Origin: Spirochaeta lutea
Lineage (GTDB): Bacteria > Spirochaetota > Spirochaetia > DSM-27196 > Salinispiraceae
Length of the DNA stretch: 64,000 nucleotides
Assembly (NCBI RefSeq): GCF_000758165.1
Contig: NZ_JNUP01000023.1
Coordinates: 1 to 64,000 of the forward strand
Reading direction: 5' to 3'
Shown: piece after piece, positions 45,052 to 55,111 of the stretch
How positions within the stretch are numbered: the first letter of the stretch is position 1
How the letters are laid out: the number at the start of each line of letters is the position of its first letter
Notes under the pieces: generated by a model
What the model saw: the letters and a program-made list of their open reading frames with translations, nothing else
Told to the model about the DNA's origin: nothing
Database searches by the model: none
Made by a program: the position numbers and the translations under genes

Positions 45052-45849
45052 ATGAATTGGAATGAGATTCTAGAACAAGCACCTCAGTTCTTTCTCATTT
45101 TCGCACGTATCTTTGCCTTACTCTCCGTCGCCCCTCTGGTGTCATCCTCCGGGATACCCGGTTTGGTGCGATCCGCTCTGGCCCTGATGACCAGCTTTGT
45201 TGTCTTCCCTGTGGTGACAGCCAGCAGCCAGGTTATAGTAACCGGGATCAGTCTGCTCTGGATTGCCCTTCTCATCGGAGAAATTCTGATCGGACTAATC
45301 TACGGCTTCCTAATCCAACTGGTCTATTCCGCCTTTCAAACGGCGGGGCAATTTTTCTCCATGCAGATGGGGTTCGGTGCGTCCCAGGTTTTCGATCCCC
45401 TGGCCCAGGTTGAGGTTCCCCTTATGGGCCAATTCTTTAACCTCGCTGCGATGTTCATCTTTCTCACCACCCAGGGGATGCAGAAGCTGTTCATCGGGGG
45501 AATCCAGTACAGCTTCCGTACCATCCGCGCCCAAGACTTTCTGCTGATACGCGAGGGCTTAATGTCTGCCCTGGTAGGAAGTGTGGGAAAGTTATTCCAG
45601 CAGGCCCTAGTTCTGTCTTTCCCAATCCTGGGTACCCTCTTTTTGGTGAGCCTTACCATGGGGCTGCTGGCCAAGGCTGCTCCCCAGATGAACCTCCTCA
45701 TGCTTGGATTCCCCATTGCTATCTTTGTTGCCTTCATGGTGATTTTCATAGTCCTACCCCCCCTCATGGATACCTTTGGCAGTTTAATCGAGGACGCCTT
45801 TCGAACCGCGAGCTTCCTGCTCCGGATCCCATCGGAGGTCACGCCATGA
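45052..45849 (+). CDS. fliR: Flagellar export gate protein FliR
   Basis: FliR joins the FliP/Q/R gate complex. The 265-residue polytopic protein has about six to seven helices and the family features GEILIGLIYGFLIQLVYSAF (residues 80-99) and MGLLAKAAPQMNLLMLGFPI. It lies between fliQ and flhB and overlaps flhB by four bases. Confidence 0.95.
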   Translation: MNWNEILEQAPQFFLIFARIFALLSVAPLVSSSGIPGLVRSALALMTSFVVFPVVTASSQVIVTGISLLWIALLIGEILIGLIYGFLIQLVYSAFQTAGQFFSMQMGFGASQVFDPLAQVEVPLMGQFFNLAAMFIFLTTQGMQKLFIGGIQYSFRTIRAQDFLLIREGLMSALVGSVGKLFQQALVLSFPILGTLFLVSLTMGLLAKAAPQMNLLMLGFPIAIFVAFMVIFIVLPPLMDTFGSLIEDAFRTASFLLRIPSEVTP

Positions 45850-47027
45850 TGGTGAGCTTATCGGCAAGACCCTGCCCTGCAAACGGTATTCGACCCCGGA
45901 TTTCCCTTGAGATTCTGAATGAAGACTTTTTCCGTGCCATGGATTATCAGTGGTTCGCCGCTGAAGATGAGGGCCGGACCGAAGACCCTACGGAGCATAA
46001 GAAAAAGAAGGCCCGTGAAGAGGGAAAGGTTGCGAAAAGCCCGGATGTTACCAGTGCTATTATTCTGATATTTGCCATAATAACCTTTTCGGTGGCCGGT
46101 CAGTATTTTGTAAACACTATGGGAGAGATGGTCAGGTACTATCTCCGATTGGCAACCGAGGTGGATGTGGTAACCGACCGGGTACTGGATCGAGCGTTTA
46201 TCTCGTTTTTTATCCGGTTAGTAGCGCCCATCGCCCTCGTATGCTTCGTAGCAGCCTTGGCGGGCAACCTGATGCAGGTTGGGTTTTTATTCACTACCAA
46301 ACCCCTTAAGCCTGACTTTAAACGGATCGCTCCGAATTTCGTTAATTTTTTCAAGCGGGCCCTGCTATCCACCGAAGCGCTTTATAATCTCTTTAAATCC
46401 ATTGGGAAGATTATCATCATTGCAACCATTGCGATTTTGAACATTCAAGGCAGCTTCAATAAGCTTCTGCAGCTCATGAAAGTCAGTTTTATGCAGAGCT
46501 TTCAGCTTATCGCCCAGATTGCCTTTTCGATGGTGCTGCAAACCGCCATCGTCCTTCTGGTATTATCCCTATTCGATTACCTTTTTCAGCGCAAACAGCA
46601 CCTGGATTCCCTCAAAATGACAAAGCAGGAGATCAAGGAAGAACGGAAAACCTATGAGGGTGATCCCCTAGTAAAGAGCCGGCTTCGTCAGCGGATGCGG
46701 GAAATCCTTTCCCAGAACATGATGCAGCAAATACCCAATGCTGATGTGGTCATTACAAACCCGACCCATTACGCCATTGCTCTGGAGTATAAGATGGACT
46801 CCATGCAGGCTCCCATGGTTACGGCGAAGGGAGTGGATACCATTGCCCAGCGTATCAAGCAACTTGCCTTTGAGCATGATGTTCCGGTTATAGAAAACAG
46901 ACCCCTGGCGAGGGCCCTCCATGCCGAGGTTGACCTGGGCGATGTCATCCCCGAGCGCTACTACGAGGCTGTGGTCGCTGTCTTCAAGGAAATTTACCGA
47001 ATGAACAAAAAGAAGGAGGCTGTATAG
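45846..47027 (+). CDS. flhB: Flagellar export switch protein FlhB
   Basis: FlhB sets substrate specificity of the export gate by self-cleavage. The 393-residue protein has about 30 extra N-terminal residues before the WFAAEDEGRTEDPTEHKKKK block, four membrane helices, and the cytoplasmic domain with the autocleavage site NPTH (in ITNPTHYAIALEY). An internal start at Met32 would give a more usual length, but the first ATG overlaps the fliR stop in the coupled way common here. Confidence 0.94.
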   Translation: MMVSLSARPCPANGIRPRISLEILNEDFFRAMDYQWFAAEDEGRTEDPTEHKKKKAREEGKVAKSPDVTSAIILIFAIITFSVAGQYFVNTMGEMVRYYLRLATEVDVVTDRVLDRAFISFFIRLVAPIALVCFVAALAGNLMQVGFLFTTKPLKPDFKRIAPNFVNFFKRALLSTEALYNLFKSIGKIIIIATIAILNIQGSFNKLLQLMKVSFMQSFQLIAQIAFSMVLQTAIVLLVLSLFDYLFQRKQHLDSLKMTKQEIKEERKTYEGDPLVKSRLRQRMREILSQNMMQQIPNADVVITNPTHYAIALEYKMDSMQAPMVTAKGVDTIAQRIKQLAFEHDVPVIENRPLARALHAEVDLGDVIPERYYEAVVAVFKEIYRMNKKKEAV

Positions 47028-49117
47028 TGAGTGATATACCGTCAATGCTCGGATCTGCCTTCTTAAAGGACCGTAGCGATGCCCTGGTAGCTGTGGGAGT
47101 GGTGGTTGTGGTCATGATGCTTATCATCCCATTACCCACCGTACTATTGGACTTGTTTCAGTCGTTTAACCTCATAATCACCCTGTTGATCCTATTAATT
47201 GTGCTCTACACCCAGCGGGCTATGGACTTTTCGATTTTTCCGACCATTTTGTTGGTGTCCACGGTCTTTTCCCTTGCATTGAATGTTTCCAGTACGCGTC
47301 TCATTCTTGCCCAGGGCAGTGACTTCGGCGGACAGCTAGTACGTGCCTTCGGGAACTTCGTTGTTGGTACCGAGGGTACCCAGGGGCTCGTGATCGGAAT
47401 TATCATTTATATTATTGTCGTGGCTGTACAGTTCCTGGTTATTACCAAGGGCGCTACCAGGGTTGCCGAGGTTGCAGCACGATTTACCCTGGATGCCCTC
47501 CCGGGAAAACAGATGGCCATAGACCAGGAGTATTCTTCCGGTCTGATAACCGAGGCCGAGGCTCAAAAACGTAAAAGCGATCTGCAAAAAGAGGTAGACT
47601 TCTACGGTGCAATGGACGGAGCAAGCAAGTTCGTTCAGGGGAACGTTACCGTTGGAATCCTCATAACCGTCATAAACATCGTCGGCGGAATGATTGTCGG
47701 CATGACACTCCACGGTGAAACCCTGGACGTTGCGGTCAATACCTATATCTCCCTAACCATCGGCGACGGCTTGATTTCCCAGTTTCCGGCCCTCCTGGTA
47801 TCTACTGCGACGGGTCTCATTGTTACTCGTTCTATCTCAGACGGTACATTCGGAAGTGATGTGACCCAACAGTTCAGTAGACAGGGCAGGGTGTATTGGA
47901 TTGCCGCCATTTTTCTCCTCGTTCTTTCCTTCCTGCCGGGCTTCCCCTGGTACGTACTGCTTCCCATGTCAATTGCATCTGGATTCCTTGCCTACCGGCT
48001 CAACCGAAGAGAGGTACGGAGAGAGGCTGAGGGGGTTATGGGTAAAAAATCGGAAGAAGAGCAGGCTGCCGCCGATCAAAGCAATGAAATCTCCCCTGTT
48101 GCCCCTCTGGATCCGATCAGCCTGGAGCTTGGGTACGGCCTGGTACCCCTGGTTGACAAGGATCAGGGTGCCGAACTTCTTGAACGGATAACAAAAATCC
48201 GCCGGGAGTCTGCCCTGGACCTGGGGCTCGTGGTTCCCCGAATTCGGATAATTGACAACATGCGGTTAGACCCCGCGGAGTACTGTCTTAAAATACGAGG
48301 TGTCGAGGTAGGCCGGGGGATGCTGCGGATGGGCATGTACTTATCCATTAATCCCGGAGGTGTAACCGAAGAAATCCCCGGTGAAAAAACCAGGGATCCG
48401 GCCTTCGGCTTACCAGCCCTGTGGATATCCGAGGACCAGCGTGATCGGGCGGAGCGTTCTGGATACACCGTGGTCGATCCGCCCTCCATTATCGCCACCC
48501 ATCTAACTGAACTCATTAAGCGGCATGCCTCGGAAATTCTTGGAAGGCAGGAGGTGAAGGCAATCCTGGACACCTTGAAAAAGGATTATTCGGCTGTGGT
48601 AGAAGAAATCCAGGGGGTACTAGGTATAGGCGAAGTGCAGAAGGTGCTTCAAGGGTTATTGAGAGAACAGGTGAGTATTCGGAACATGGTGGCGATCTTG
48701 GAAACCCTGGCCGATTATGGCAAACTTACGAAAGATTTATCATTTCTCATTGAGAAAACCCGGCAGGCTCTGGCTCGGCAAATCACCATGCAATACGTGG
48801 ATGAACAAAAGACCCTCCACGTGATTACCCTGGAACCGAGCCTAGAGCAGTCCATCATAGATTCGCGGTTAGAAACGGCGGGAGGAGTTGTATCCGGGTT
48901 ACCTCCGGATGAACAGAGAAGGTGGATTAACGGGGTGTTGAACACCGTCAGAAGTGTCCAGGAGCAGGGGTATTACCCCATCATTCTATGCCAAGAAGCA
49001 GCACGGCCCCTGGTCAAGGAAAGCACGAAGCGGGATTTACCGGATTTGATTGTACTTTCAGTACCGGAAATCATTGATGAAATTAGAGTAGAAGGCATTG
49101 CAGAGATACAACTATGA
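47027..49117 (+). CDS. flhA: Flagellar export gate protein FlhA
   Basis: FlhA forms the nonameric export ring. The 696-residue protein has eight membrane helices, the FHIPEP-family core with KQMAIDQEYSSGLI near residue 165 and MDGASKFVQGN near 195, and a large cytoplasmic substrate-docking domain from about 330. Start is GTG sharing its G with the flhB TAG stop. Length is typical. Confidence 0.97.
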   Translation: MSDIPSMLGSAFLKDRSDALVAVGVVVVVMMLIIPLPTVLLDLFQSFNLIITLLILLIVLYTQRAMDFSIFPTILLVSTVFSLALNVSSTRLILAQGSDFGGQLVRAFGNFVVGTEGTQGLVIGIIIYIIVVAVQFLVITKGATRVAEVAARFTLDALPGKQMAIDQEYSSGLITEAEAQKRKSDLQKEVDFYGAMDGASKFVQGNVTVGILITVINIVGGMIVGMTLHGETLDVAVNTYISLTIGDGLISQFPALLVSTATGLIVTRSISDGTFGSDVTQQFSRQGRVYWIAAIFLLVLSFLPGFPWYVLLPMSIASGFLAYRLNRREVRREAEGVMGKKSEEEQAAADQSNEISPVAPLDPISLELGYGLVPLVDKDQGAELLERITKIRRESALDLGLVVPRIRIIDNMRLDPAEYCLKIRGVEVGRGMLRMGMYLSINPGGVTEEIPGEKTRDPAFGLPALWISEDQRDRAERSGYTVVDPPSIIATHLTELIKRHASEILGRQEVKAILDTLKKDYSAVVEEIQGVLGIGEVQKVLQGLLREQVSIRNMVAILETLADYGKLTKDLSFLIEKTRQALARQITMQYVDEQKTLHVITLEPSLEQSIIDSRLETAGGVVSGLPPDEQRRWINGVLNTVRSVQEQGYYPIILCQEAARPLVKESTKRDLPDLIVLSVPEIIDEIRVEGIAEIQL

Positions 49118-50334
49118 GAAGTGGAGTAATGGGTAGCAAAAACGAATTTTTTATCGAGCAGGGATCAACCTACCGAGAGGCGGTTGACCGGGTTCAAAGC
49201 AGATACGGAAGCCGCGCGAAAATAGTAACCACCCGACAGGCGAAAACCGGGGGGTTCCTGGGTATGTTCCAAAAGGATGTTGTAGAAATTCAAGGCTATA
49301 TTGCAAATGAACCGATTACAAAACGGCCGAACCCGGATCTGGAAGAGGAGAAGCGCAGGATTCTAGAAGCTGCGAAACGGGATAACCAACAATCCATGGA
49401 GGAGCTCCTCAAAGAGTTTCGTGAATTGAAGCAATCCCTGGCGCGTTCTCCCGGGGAATCCCAGTCCCAGACTTCTACCCAGGTTGAACATCCTTCCATC
49501 GGTAAAATTCGCGAGCTTCTAATGGCAAATGAGTTCAGTCCAACCTTTACCAGGGAAATCACCACAAGAATGCGCCGGGATCTCAGTGTGGAAACCCTAG
49601 ATCAGTTTGAGAGCCTGCAAACAACCATAGCCCTCTGGATTGGGGAGATGGTTTCAGTCCATACCCCCCGGCAGCCGGAACGGCCGAATATCTTCGTTTT
49701 GGTCGGACCGACTGGGGTGGGCAAAACCACGACCATTGCAAAACTAGCCGCCATGTACCGTTTGGGAATACACACCCGAGGAAAAAGCCAGGACGTTCGG
49801 ATTCTTACCATAGATAACTATCGTATCGGCGCCCGTCAGCAGATAGAGACCTACGGGGAGATCATGGAAATTCCCGTCTCAGCTGTGGAATCTCCCGGAG
49901 ATCTCCGGAAGTACTTGGACATATACCATGATGCAGACATAATATTCATTGACACCATTGGAAAAAGCCCGAAGGATTATGAGACACTGGGGAAGATGCG
50001 GAGCCTGCTTCAGGGGATCGGTACCACTGCCGAGGTCCATCTGGCCATGAGCGCCACCACGAAATACTCCGATATGCTGGAAATATCCCAGCAGTTTGAA
50101 CCCTTTGGGTACCAATCTGTTATTATCACAAAAATGGATGAAACAAACCGGGTAGGTAGTATAATATCCGCACTCTGGGAAAAGCATAAAACGGTGAGTT
50201 ATGTTACCACCGGTCAAAATGTACCCCACGATATTCAGGGGGCCCATGTATTGCGGCTACTGCTCAGTCTCGACGGTTTTAAACTGGACCGGACTGTACT
50301 GGAAGATTCATTCGGCATACTAGAAACGGAGTAA
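49114..50334 (+). CDS. flhF: Flagellar placement GTPase FlhF
   Basis: FlhF is an SRP-family GTPase that marks where flagella assemble; in spirochaetes these lie near the cell ends. The 406-residue protein has an N-terminal basic domain, an Arg/Glu-rich linker, and the NG domain with G1 GPTGVGKT at 198-205, DNYRIGARQQIETY, and G4 region ITKMDET near residue 333. It overlaps flhA by four bases. Confidence 0.95.
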   Translation: MRSGVMGSKNEFFIEQGSTYREAVDRVQSRYGSRAKIVTTRQAKTGGFLGMFQKDVVEIQGYIANEPITKRPNPDLEEEKRRILEAAKRDNQQSMEELLKEFRELKQSLARSPGESQSQTSTQVEHPSIGKIRELLMANEFSPTFTREITTRMRRDLSVETLDQFESLQTTIALWIGEMVSVHTPRQPERPNIFVLVGPTGVGKTTTIAKLAAMYRLGIHTRGKSQDVRILTIDNYRIGARQQIETYGEIMEIPVSAVESPGDLRKYLDIYHDADIIFIDTIGKSPKDYETLGKMRSLLQGIGTTAEVHLAMSATTKYSDMLEISQQFEPFGYQSVIITKMDETNRVGSIISALWEKHKTVSYVTTGQNVPHDIQGAHVLRLLLSLDGFKLDRTVLEDSFGILETE

Positions 50335-50337
50335 CAT

Positions 50338-51201
50338 ATGGCAGATCAGGCAGAAGCGTTGCGGGAGATAATGAGGCAAAATCCCCAGGTCGGTAAATCG
50401 CGAACACGTATTATTACCATCGCCAGTGGAAAGGGCGGTGTGGGGAAAACCAACCTCTCCACCAACCTTGCTCTCGCCTATGCTAAGCTGGGCAAGAAGG
50501 TCATCCTCATGGATGCTGACCTCGGGTTGGCGAATGTGAACGTCGTTTTGGGCATCATCCCAAAATACAATCTCTACCACCTCATCCGGAAGCAGAAAAC
50601 CATGAAGGAAATAATTATGGATACAAACTATGGGATCCAAATTGTTGCCGGGGCGAGCGGGTTTTCTAAAATTGCGAATCTTTCCGAGGATGAACGGCAA
50701 AACTTCATAAAGGAGCTCACCGAATTATCTTCTGCGGATGTCATTATCATAGATACCTCAGCAGGGGTCTCTAACAACGTGCTCTCCTTCATCGCTGCTG
50801 CAGATGAGGCAATAATCGTAACCACTCCGGAACCAACTGCCATAACCGACGCCTACGGAATTATAAAAATCATTGCAACAGAAGTAGAGAGCATGAGTCT
50901 TGGACTGAAGCTCATAGTAAACCGGGTAAAATCCGTCACCGAGGGCAAGAAGGTTGCGGAACGGGTTATTAATATAGCCAGTCAGTTTTTAAACCTCCGG
51001 GTCGATTACCTTGGCTACGTGTACGATGATCCCGTGGTGCAGCAATCGGTCCTTAAACAGAAACCCTTTACTGTCGTTGACCCTAAAGGAAAGGCCAGCG
51101 CCTGCGTACACCAGATAGTTTCTCGGCTTGAGAAGGTCGAGTATAAGGAAGGCGGCGGAATCGGGCAATTTTTAAAGCGCCTCTTTGGAGCTCAGGGCTG
51201 A
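50338..51201 (+). CDS. flhG: Flagellar number regulator FlhG (MinD/ParA-like)
   Basis: FlhG (YlxH) is the MinD-like ATPase that works with FlhF to set flagellar number. The 287-residue product has a deviant Walker A GKGGVGKT at residues 31-38, the DADLGLANVNV motif and VIIDTSAGVSNNV, and a C-terminal amphipathic stretch (GIGQFLKRLFG) suited to membrane binding. It follows flhF at once. Confidence 0.94.
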   Translation: MADQAEALREIMRQNPQVGKSRTRIITIASGKGGVGKTNLSTNLALAYAKLGKKVILMDADLGLANVNVVLGIIPKYNLYHLIRKQKTMKEIIMDTNYGIQIVAGASGFSKIANLSEDERQNFIKELTELSSADVIIIDTSAGVSNNVLSFIAAADEAIIVTTPEPTAITDAYGIIKIIATEVESMSLGLKLIVNRVKSVTEGKKVAERVINIASQFLNLRVDYLGYVYDDPVVQQSVLKQKPFTVVDPKGKASACVHQIVSRLEKVEYKEGGGIGQFLKRLFGAQG

Positions 51202-51295
51202 ACCCTGGAAAAGAAATCGTTTTTGGAATGGGAGACCAGAACCCCAGACTTTGGCTGGTCTATTCGCCGGTAAACAGTTACAATGGAATGGAGAG

Positions 51296-51988
51296 ATGAA
51301 AGGATACCTAAAAACTGGGACAGTAGTAGCCGCCGCATTTTTTGTTATAGCCTTCATCCTCGGGCTGCTTTCCGGAAACGGTTTCGGTGTTATACTTCTG
51401 CGGGCTCTACTCTCAGCTGCAGTAGCCGGCGGTGCCGCCGGGGGCGTACATTTGTTATTAGCCCATTTTGTGCCTGAATTATTCGCGGAGGGTGATTCTA
51501 ATGACAGGATCTCGGATATTGGTTCGGACCTCGTTCAGGGGGCTCCCAATCCCGGTCCTGGCAGTAATGTAAACATCGTCATCGATGATGAGCAGGATTC
51601 CGAAGAGTTCGATACCCAGGGTGCGGAATCCACCCCACAAAAGCCTCGCCATCAGGCTTCGGAATTAGAGGAGATGGTTGAAGAGGTTGCTGAGGACTCT
51701 GATACGGTTACAGAGATTGCTGATGAAGCTCCCGAAGAATCCGGTTTTGATGAGGAGGCCTTCTACAGCGGTGTAGATAGTCTGCCAGATATATCCGGAT
51801 TCGAAGATAGCTTCAGTAAGAGTGTCGGACTTTCATCGGAGGAAGAAGACAGTGGTTCCGGGGATGTAGAAGATTCCGTTTCTGGTGGTTCACCATCCCA
51901 GGGTTCGTCTTCTTCGAGTCAGCATGGCGATATGGATCCCGTTATGATTGCCCGGGCTATTCAAACTGCACTAAAGAAAGAAAAGTAA
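51296..51988 (+). CDS. Membrane protein of the flhG-fliA interval
   Basis: I do not recognise a named domain. The 230-residue protein has two membrane helices (about residues 8-27 and 33-52, the second Ala/Gly-rich) and then a long acidic, Ser/Glu-rich tail with no clear fold (about 60-210) ending in a short basic helix ALKKEK. ATG 51296 fits best; a longer frame from 51185 would run through the flhG end. The place between flhG and fliA suggests a motility role in this lineage, but nothing in the sequence shows which. Confidence 0.7.
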   Translation: MKGYLKTGTVVAAAFFVIAFILGLLSGNGFGVILLRALLSAAVAGGAAGGVHLLLAHFVPELFAEGDSNDRISDIGSDLVQGAPNPGPGSNVNIVIDDEQDSEEFDTQGAESTPQKPRHQASELEEMVEEVAEDSDTVTEIADEAPEESGFDEEAFYSGVDSLPDISGFEDSFSKSVGLSSEEEDSGSGDVEDSVSGGSPSQGSSSSSQHGDMDPVMIARAIQTALKKEK

Positions 51989-51997
51989 GGAACCGGT

Positions 51998-52786
51998 ATG
52001 GCTGAACAGCTCATGACAGAAAAAGAGGAACAGGACCTCTGGCGTGACTATAAAAAACGACGCGATCCGGCTATTCGGGATGCTCTCGTGCGGCTGTATG
52101 CCCCGTTGGTAAAATACGTAGCCGGTAAGGTCGCAGTAGGTATGCCCCAGAACGTGGAGTTTGATGATCTTGTGGGATACGGTGTATTCGGCCTGTTCGA
52201 CGCTATTGAGAAGTTTGATCCAGAAAAACATGTAAAGTTTAAAACCTATGCGGTTACTCGGATACGGGGTGCTATTTTTGATGAGTTACGTTCCATTGAC
52301 TGGGTGCCCCGGTCCGTTCGCCAAAAAAGCAGGGAGGTTGAAGATGCAATCCGGCGGTTGGAATCCTCCCTGGGACGAGCGGCAACCGATGAAGAGATAG
52401 CCAAAGAACTTGGTATGTCCTCCAAGGAGTTTGAAAAGACTATGATGAAGGTATCGGGAACCTCCATCATGAGTCTGAACGATGTGTGGTACACAGGCGA
52501 TGATAACGATAAGGTTTCCATCGCAGACAGCATAGAAAGCCCCCACTCGATGAATCCCGATACAATAGTCGAAAAAGATGAAATTCGTAGAGTCATCGTG
52601 CAGAGTATCAAAGAACTGCCTGATAAGGAAAAAAAGGTACTAGTTCTATACTACTACGAGGATCTCACTCTTAAAGAAATTGGGAAGGTTCTTGAGGTAA
52701 CTGAATCGAGAGTTAGTCAGCTCCACACCAAGGCCATTGCACGGTTAAAAGCAAAGCTGACGAATATCCGCAAGGGGATTATGTAG
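51998..52786 (+). CDS. fliA: RNA polymerase sigma-28 factor FliA/WhiG
   Basis: The 262-residue protein is a group 3 sigma factor for late flagellar genes. Region 2 spans about residues 25-95 with the [19 protein letters not shown] and [19 protein letters not shown] blocks, region 3 about 100-160, and region 4 ends with the helix-turn-helix [19 protein letters not shown] near residue 225. No anti-sigma factor FlgM is seen nearby. GCCGA-type promoters at 26624 and 40181 are possible targets. Confidence 0.96.
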   Translation: MAEQLMTEKEEQDLWRDYKKRRDPAIRDALVRLYAPLVKYVAGKVAVGMPQNVEFDDLVGYGVFGLFDAIEKFDPEKHVKFKTYAVTRIRGAIFDELRSIDWVPRSVRQKSREVEDAIRRLESSLGRAATDEEIAKELGMSSKEFEKTMMKVSGTSIMSLNDVWYTGDDNDKVSIADSIESPHSMNPDTIVEKDEIRRVIVQSIKELPDKEKKVLVLYYYEDLTLKEIGKVLEVTESRVSQLHTKAIARLKAKLTNIRKGIM

Positions 52787-52800
52787 GACCGGGGAGGATC

Positions 52801-54747
52801 ATGGTTTCTTTCAACGAAATACAGCAATACATGAAAAATCGCTTGGAAGAAGACAGGGGCCAACGATATGTGAATGTTTCCGGAGAATCCCTTGCCGATG
52901 CCTTGCAGCAGGCCTCCATCGAGTTGAGTCTCCCGGTAAAGGCTATTGAGTATGAAATCTTGGATGGGGGGAGCAAAGGATTCATGGGGGTAGGGAAAAA
53001 ACCCACCCTTATCCTAGCCTATCCAGGAGCAAAGGCTGCTGCTGAGGCGGAAGCAGCAGATTTTGAAGACTTTACCTTCGATAAACAACAACAAGAATCC
53101 AGGGATGGTCAGTTCTTCCTTCGACGGGATGAAACTGGTGTACTTCTCAAGGTAATACCACCCCAGAACGGCGGTATAAAGGTTAACGAAAAGCATGTAC
53201 TCGAAGCCATCCTGGAGCGCCACCACGGCGATTTTGACCGAAGCCTCGTTTCTAAAATCTGTAAGCGTGCCGAGGGCGACTTCATCAAGATTGCCGAGAT
53301 AGACCGGGATCCAACGAACGATGCACTTCTCAATTTTGAGCTTGCAGAGATGGAAATGAAAGCCTTTATAACCATCCGACAACCAGGTCCCGGTGGGGTG
53401 GATCCCGATGCAGAACGAATTACCGGGTTTCTCCGGGCAAATAATATCGTTTTCGGATACCTCGATGAGGCCATCCAGTCGCTGGTGGATAATCCGGTGT
53501 ACAACCAGCAGATCCTGGTGGCAGAGGGACAATCCCCGGTGAATGGTGAGGATGGAAAGATCATCTATAATTTTGAAAAAGAAACCGATAAAATCCGGCT
53601 CAGAGAAATAGACGGCAAGGTAGATTACAAGGAACTGAATAAAATAAACAACGTTGTTGAGGGACAGGTTCTCGCAAAGGTGATTGCACCCAAACGTGGG
53701 GTTCCAGGCCATACCGTTACCGGAAAGCTGCTCCCGGCTCGGGATGGTAAGGCCGTGACCCTGGAGGTCGGCAATAATGTGAGGCTCAGTGATGATAAAA
53801 CCCAAGCCATAGCCTCAGCTAACGGCCAGGTACTGCTTCTCAGCGGAAAAATCAGCGTTGAACCCATCTATGTGGTCAACGGGAATGTTGACCTAAAGAG
53901 CGGGAATATTCTGTTCCTCGGTTCGGTGGTTGTGAAAGGGAATGTCGAAGATGGATTTGCTGTAAAGGCGGCGGGTAACATCGAGATTCTCGGGAGTGTC
54001 GGTAAATGTGAGCTCGACGCTGAAGGCGACATTGTGGTTCGTCAGGGAATAAATGGAAAATCCGCAGGCTTGGTGCGATCCGGAGGCTCCATCTGGTCGA
54101 AATTTTTGGAGAACTCCGAGGTTGAGTCCGGCGGGTATGTTGTTGTGAGTGACGGAATAATCAATTCCCAGATAACCTCGGATAAAAAAGTGATCTGTCG
54201 AGGAAAGCGGGCAAGTATCGTAGGCGGACATATTCGTGCCACCGAGGAGATAACAGCAAAAACCCTTGGGTCTGTAGCAGGAATGGAAACAGTCTTGGAG
54301 GTAGGGTATGACCCGAAAAGCAAAGCCCATCTCGAAGAACTACAGGAGCGGAGAAGCGAGGCTGAAAAGGCCCTGGAAGAGGTCCGGTTGAATCTTGCGA
54401 CTCTGGAAAAAACCCTTAAACTGAAAAAGGAGCTACCCAAGGATAAACAGCGTTTTTACGATAACCTCCAAGAACAGGTCGGTGATCTTGAGCAGGAAAT
54501 CATGGAGGTTTCCGAAGAAATTCAAACCACCGAGCGCCATCTCGCTCAACTCAAAAGCAGCGGAAGGGTCTCCGCCAGCGCCCGGGTCTTTCCCGGGGTC
54601 AAGGTTATAATCAAAGAAGCACCCCTTGAGGTACGCAATGAATTCCGTGCAGTCACCTTCGTGGCGGAGTCCGGAATGGTTAAGGTGACAAAATATGTGG
54701 AAAGCGATGATCAGGTTGAGTTGAACGCCATTACCGGTGGAGAGTAA
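52801..54747 (+). CDS. Jag_N-FapA (DUF342) fusion protein
   Basis: The 648-residue protein begins with a Jag_N-like domain (about residues 20-75: VSGESLADALQQASIEL, then a GFMGVGKKP loop), known from the RNA-binding protein Jag/KhpB. The rest is the FapA/DUF342 family: a large domain at about 180-330, a right-handed beta-helix repeat region (about 360-500, with repeated VVVKGNVEDGF and IEILGSVG turns), a coiled coil at about 505-575 and a C-terminal beta part. It lies 14 bases after fliA. The role is not known; polymer-like scaffolding is a guess from the beta-helix. Confidence 0.85.
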   Translation: MVSFNEIQQYMKNRLEEDRGQRYVNVSGESLADALQQASIELSLPVKAIEYEILDGGSKGFMGVGKKPTLILAYPGAKAAAEAEAADFEDFTFDKQQQESRDGQFFLRRDETGVLLKVIPPQNGGIKVNEKHVLEAILERHHGDFDRSLVSKICKRAEGDFIKIAEIDRDPTNDALLNFELAEMEMKAFITIRQPGPGGVDPDAERITGFLRANNIVFGYLDEAIQSLVDNPVYNQQILVAEGQSPVNGEDGKIIYNFEKETDKIRLREIDGKVDYKELNKINNVVEGQVLAKVIAPKRGVPGHTVTGKLLPARDGKAVTLEVGNNVRLSDDKTQAIASANGQVLLLSGKISVEPIYVVNGNVDLKSGNILFLGSVVVKGNVEDGFAVKAAGNIEILGSVGKCELDAEGDIVVRQGINGKSAGLVRSGGSIWSKFLENSEVESGGYVVVSDGIINSQITSDKKVICRGKRASIVGGHIRATEEITAKTLGSVAGMETVLEVGYDPKSKAHLEELQERRSEAEKALEEVRLNLATLEKTLKLKKELPKDKQRFYDNLQEQVGDLEQEIMEVSEEIQTTERHLAQLKSSGRVSASARVFPGVKVIIKEAPLEVRNEFRAVTFVAESGMVKVTKYVESDDQVELNAITGGE

Positions 54748-54749
54748 GC

Positions 54750-55091
54750 ATGTCCCTGCGGCCCATTGATTTACAGAACCTTTTCCTCCGGTTGAATCAG
54801 ATCAGCAAGCAGCAAGCCGCAGCCCAGGAAGCAGCTGCCCACGCCCAGAGCGTTGAAGGTCAGGAACTTGAGGAATCGGCCAAGGCCAAACAAAAACGGG
54901 TCAGTAAACCAGACGAGATTCAGGAAGGCCCCGAACAATCTCACTTCGACGAAGAGTCCCCGGAAGAAAGCGGTCGGAGAAGGGGGACCGGTAGTAAAAA
55001 CCGGAAGAAGGGTAAAGACTCATCCGATGAATCAGACGACTCCTTGTTCAAAGATCCTGATCTTGGAACCCATATTGATATATCCACCTAG
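54750..55091 (+). CDS. Small charged hypothetical protein
   Basis: A 113-residue soluble protein with a helical N-terminus (about 1-40, LQNLFLRLNQISKQQAAAQE) and a Lys/Glu/Ser/Asp-rich disordered remainder ending in DLGTHIDIST. It is not recognisable by family. It starts 2 bases after the FapA-like gene and is probably translated with it; a shared role is only inferred from that. Confidence 0.65.
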   Translation: MSLRPIDLQNLFLRLNQISKQQAAAQEAAAHAQSVEGQELEESAKAKQKRVSKPDEIQEGPEQSHFDEESPEESGRRRGTGSKNRKKGKDSSDESDDSLFKDPDLGTHIDIST

Positions 55092-55111
55092 ATAGTGGTA
55101 AAGGTGCAGAC

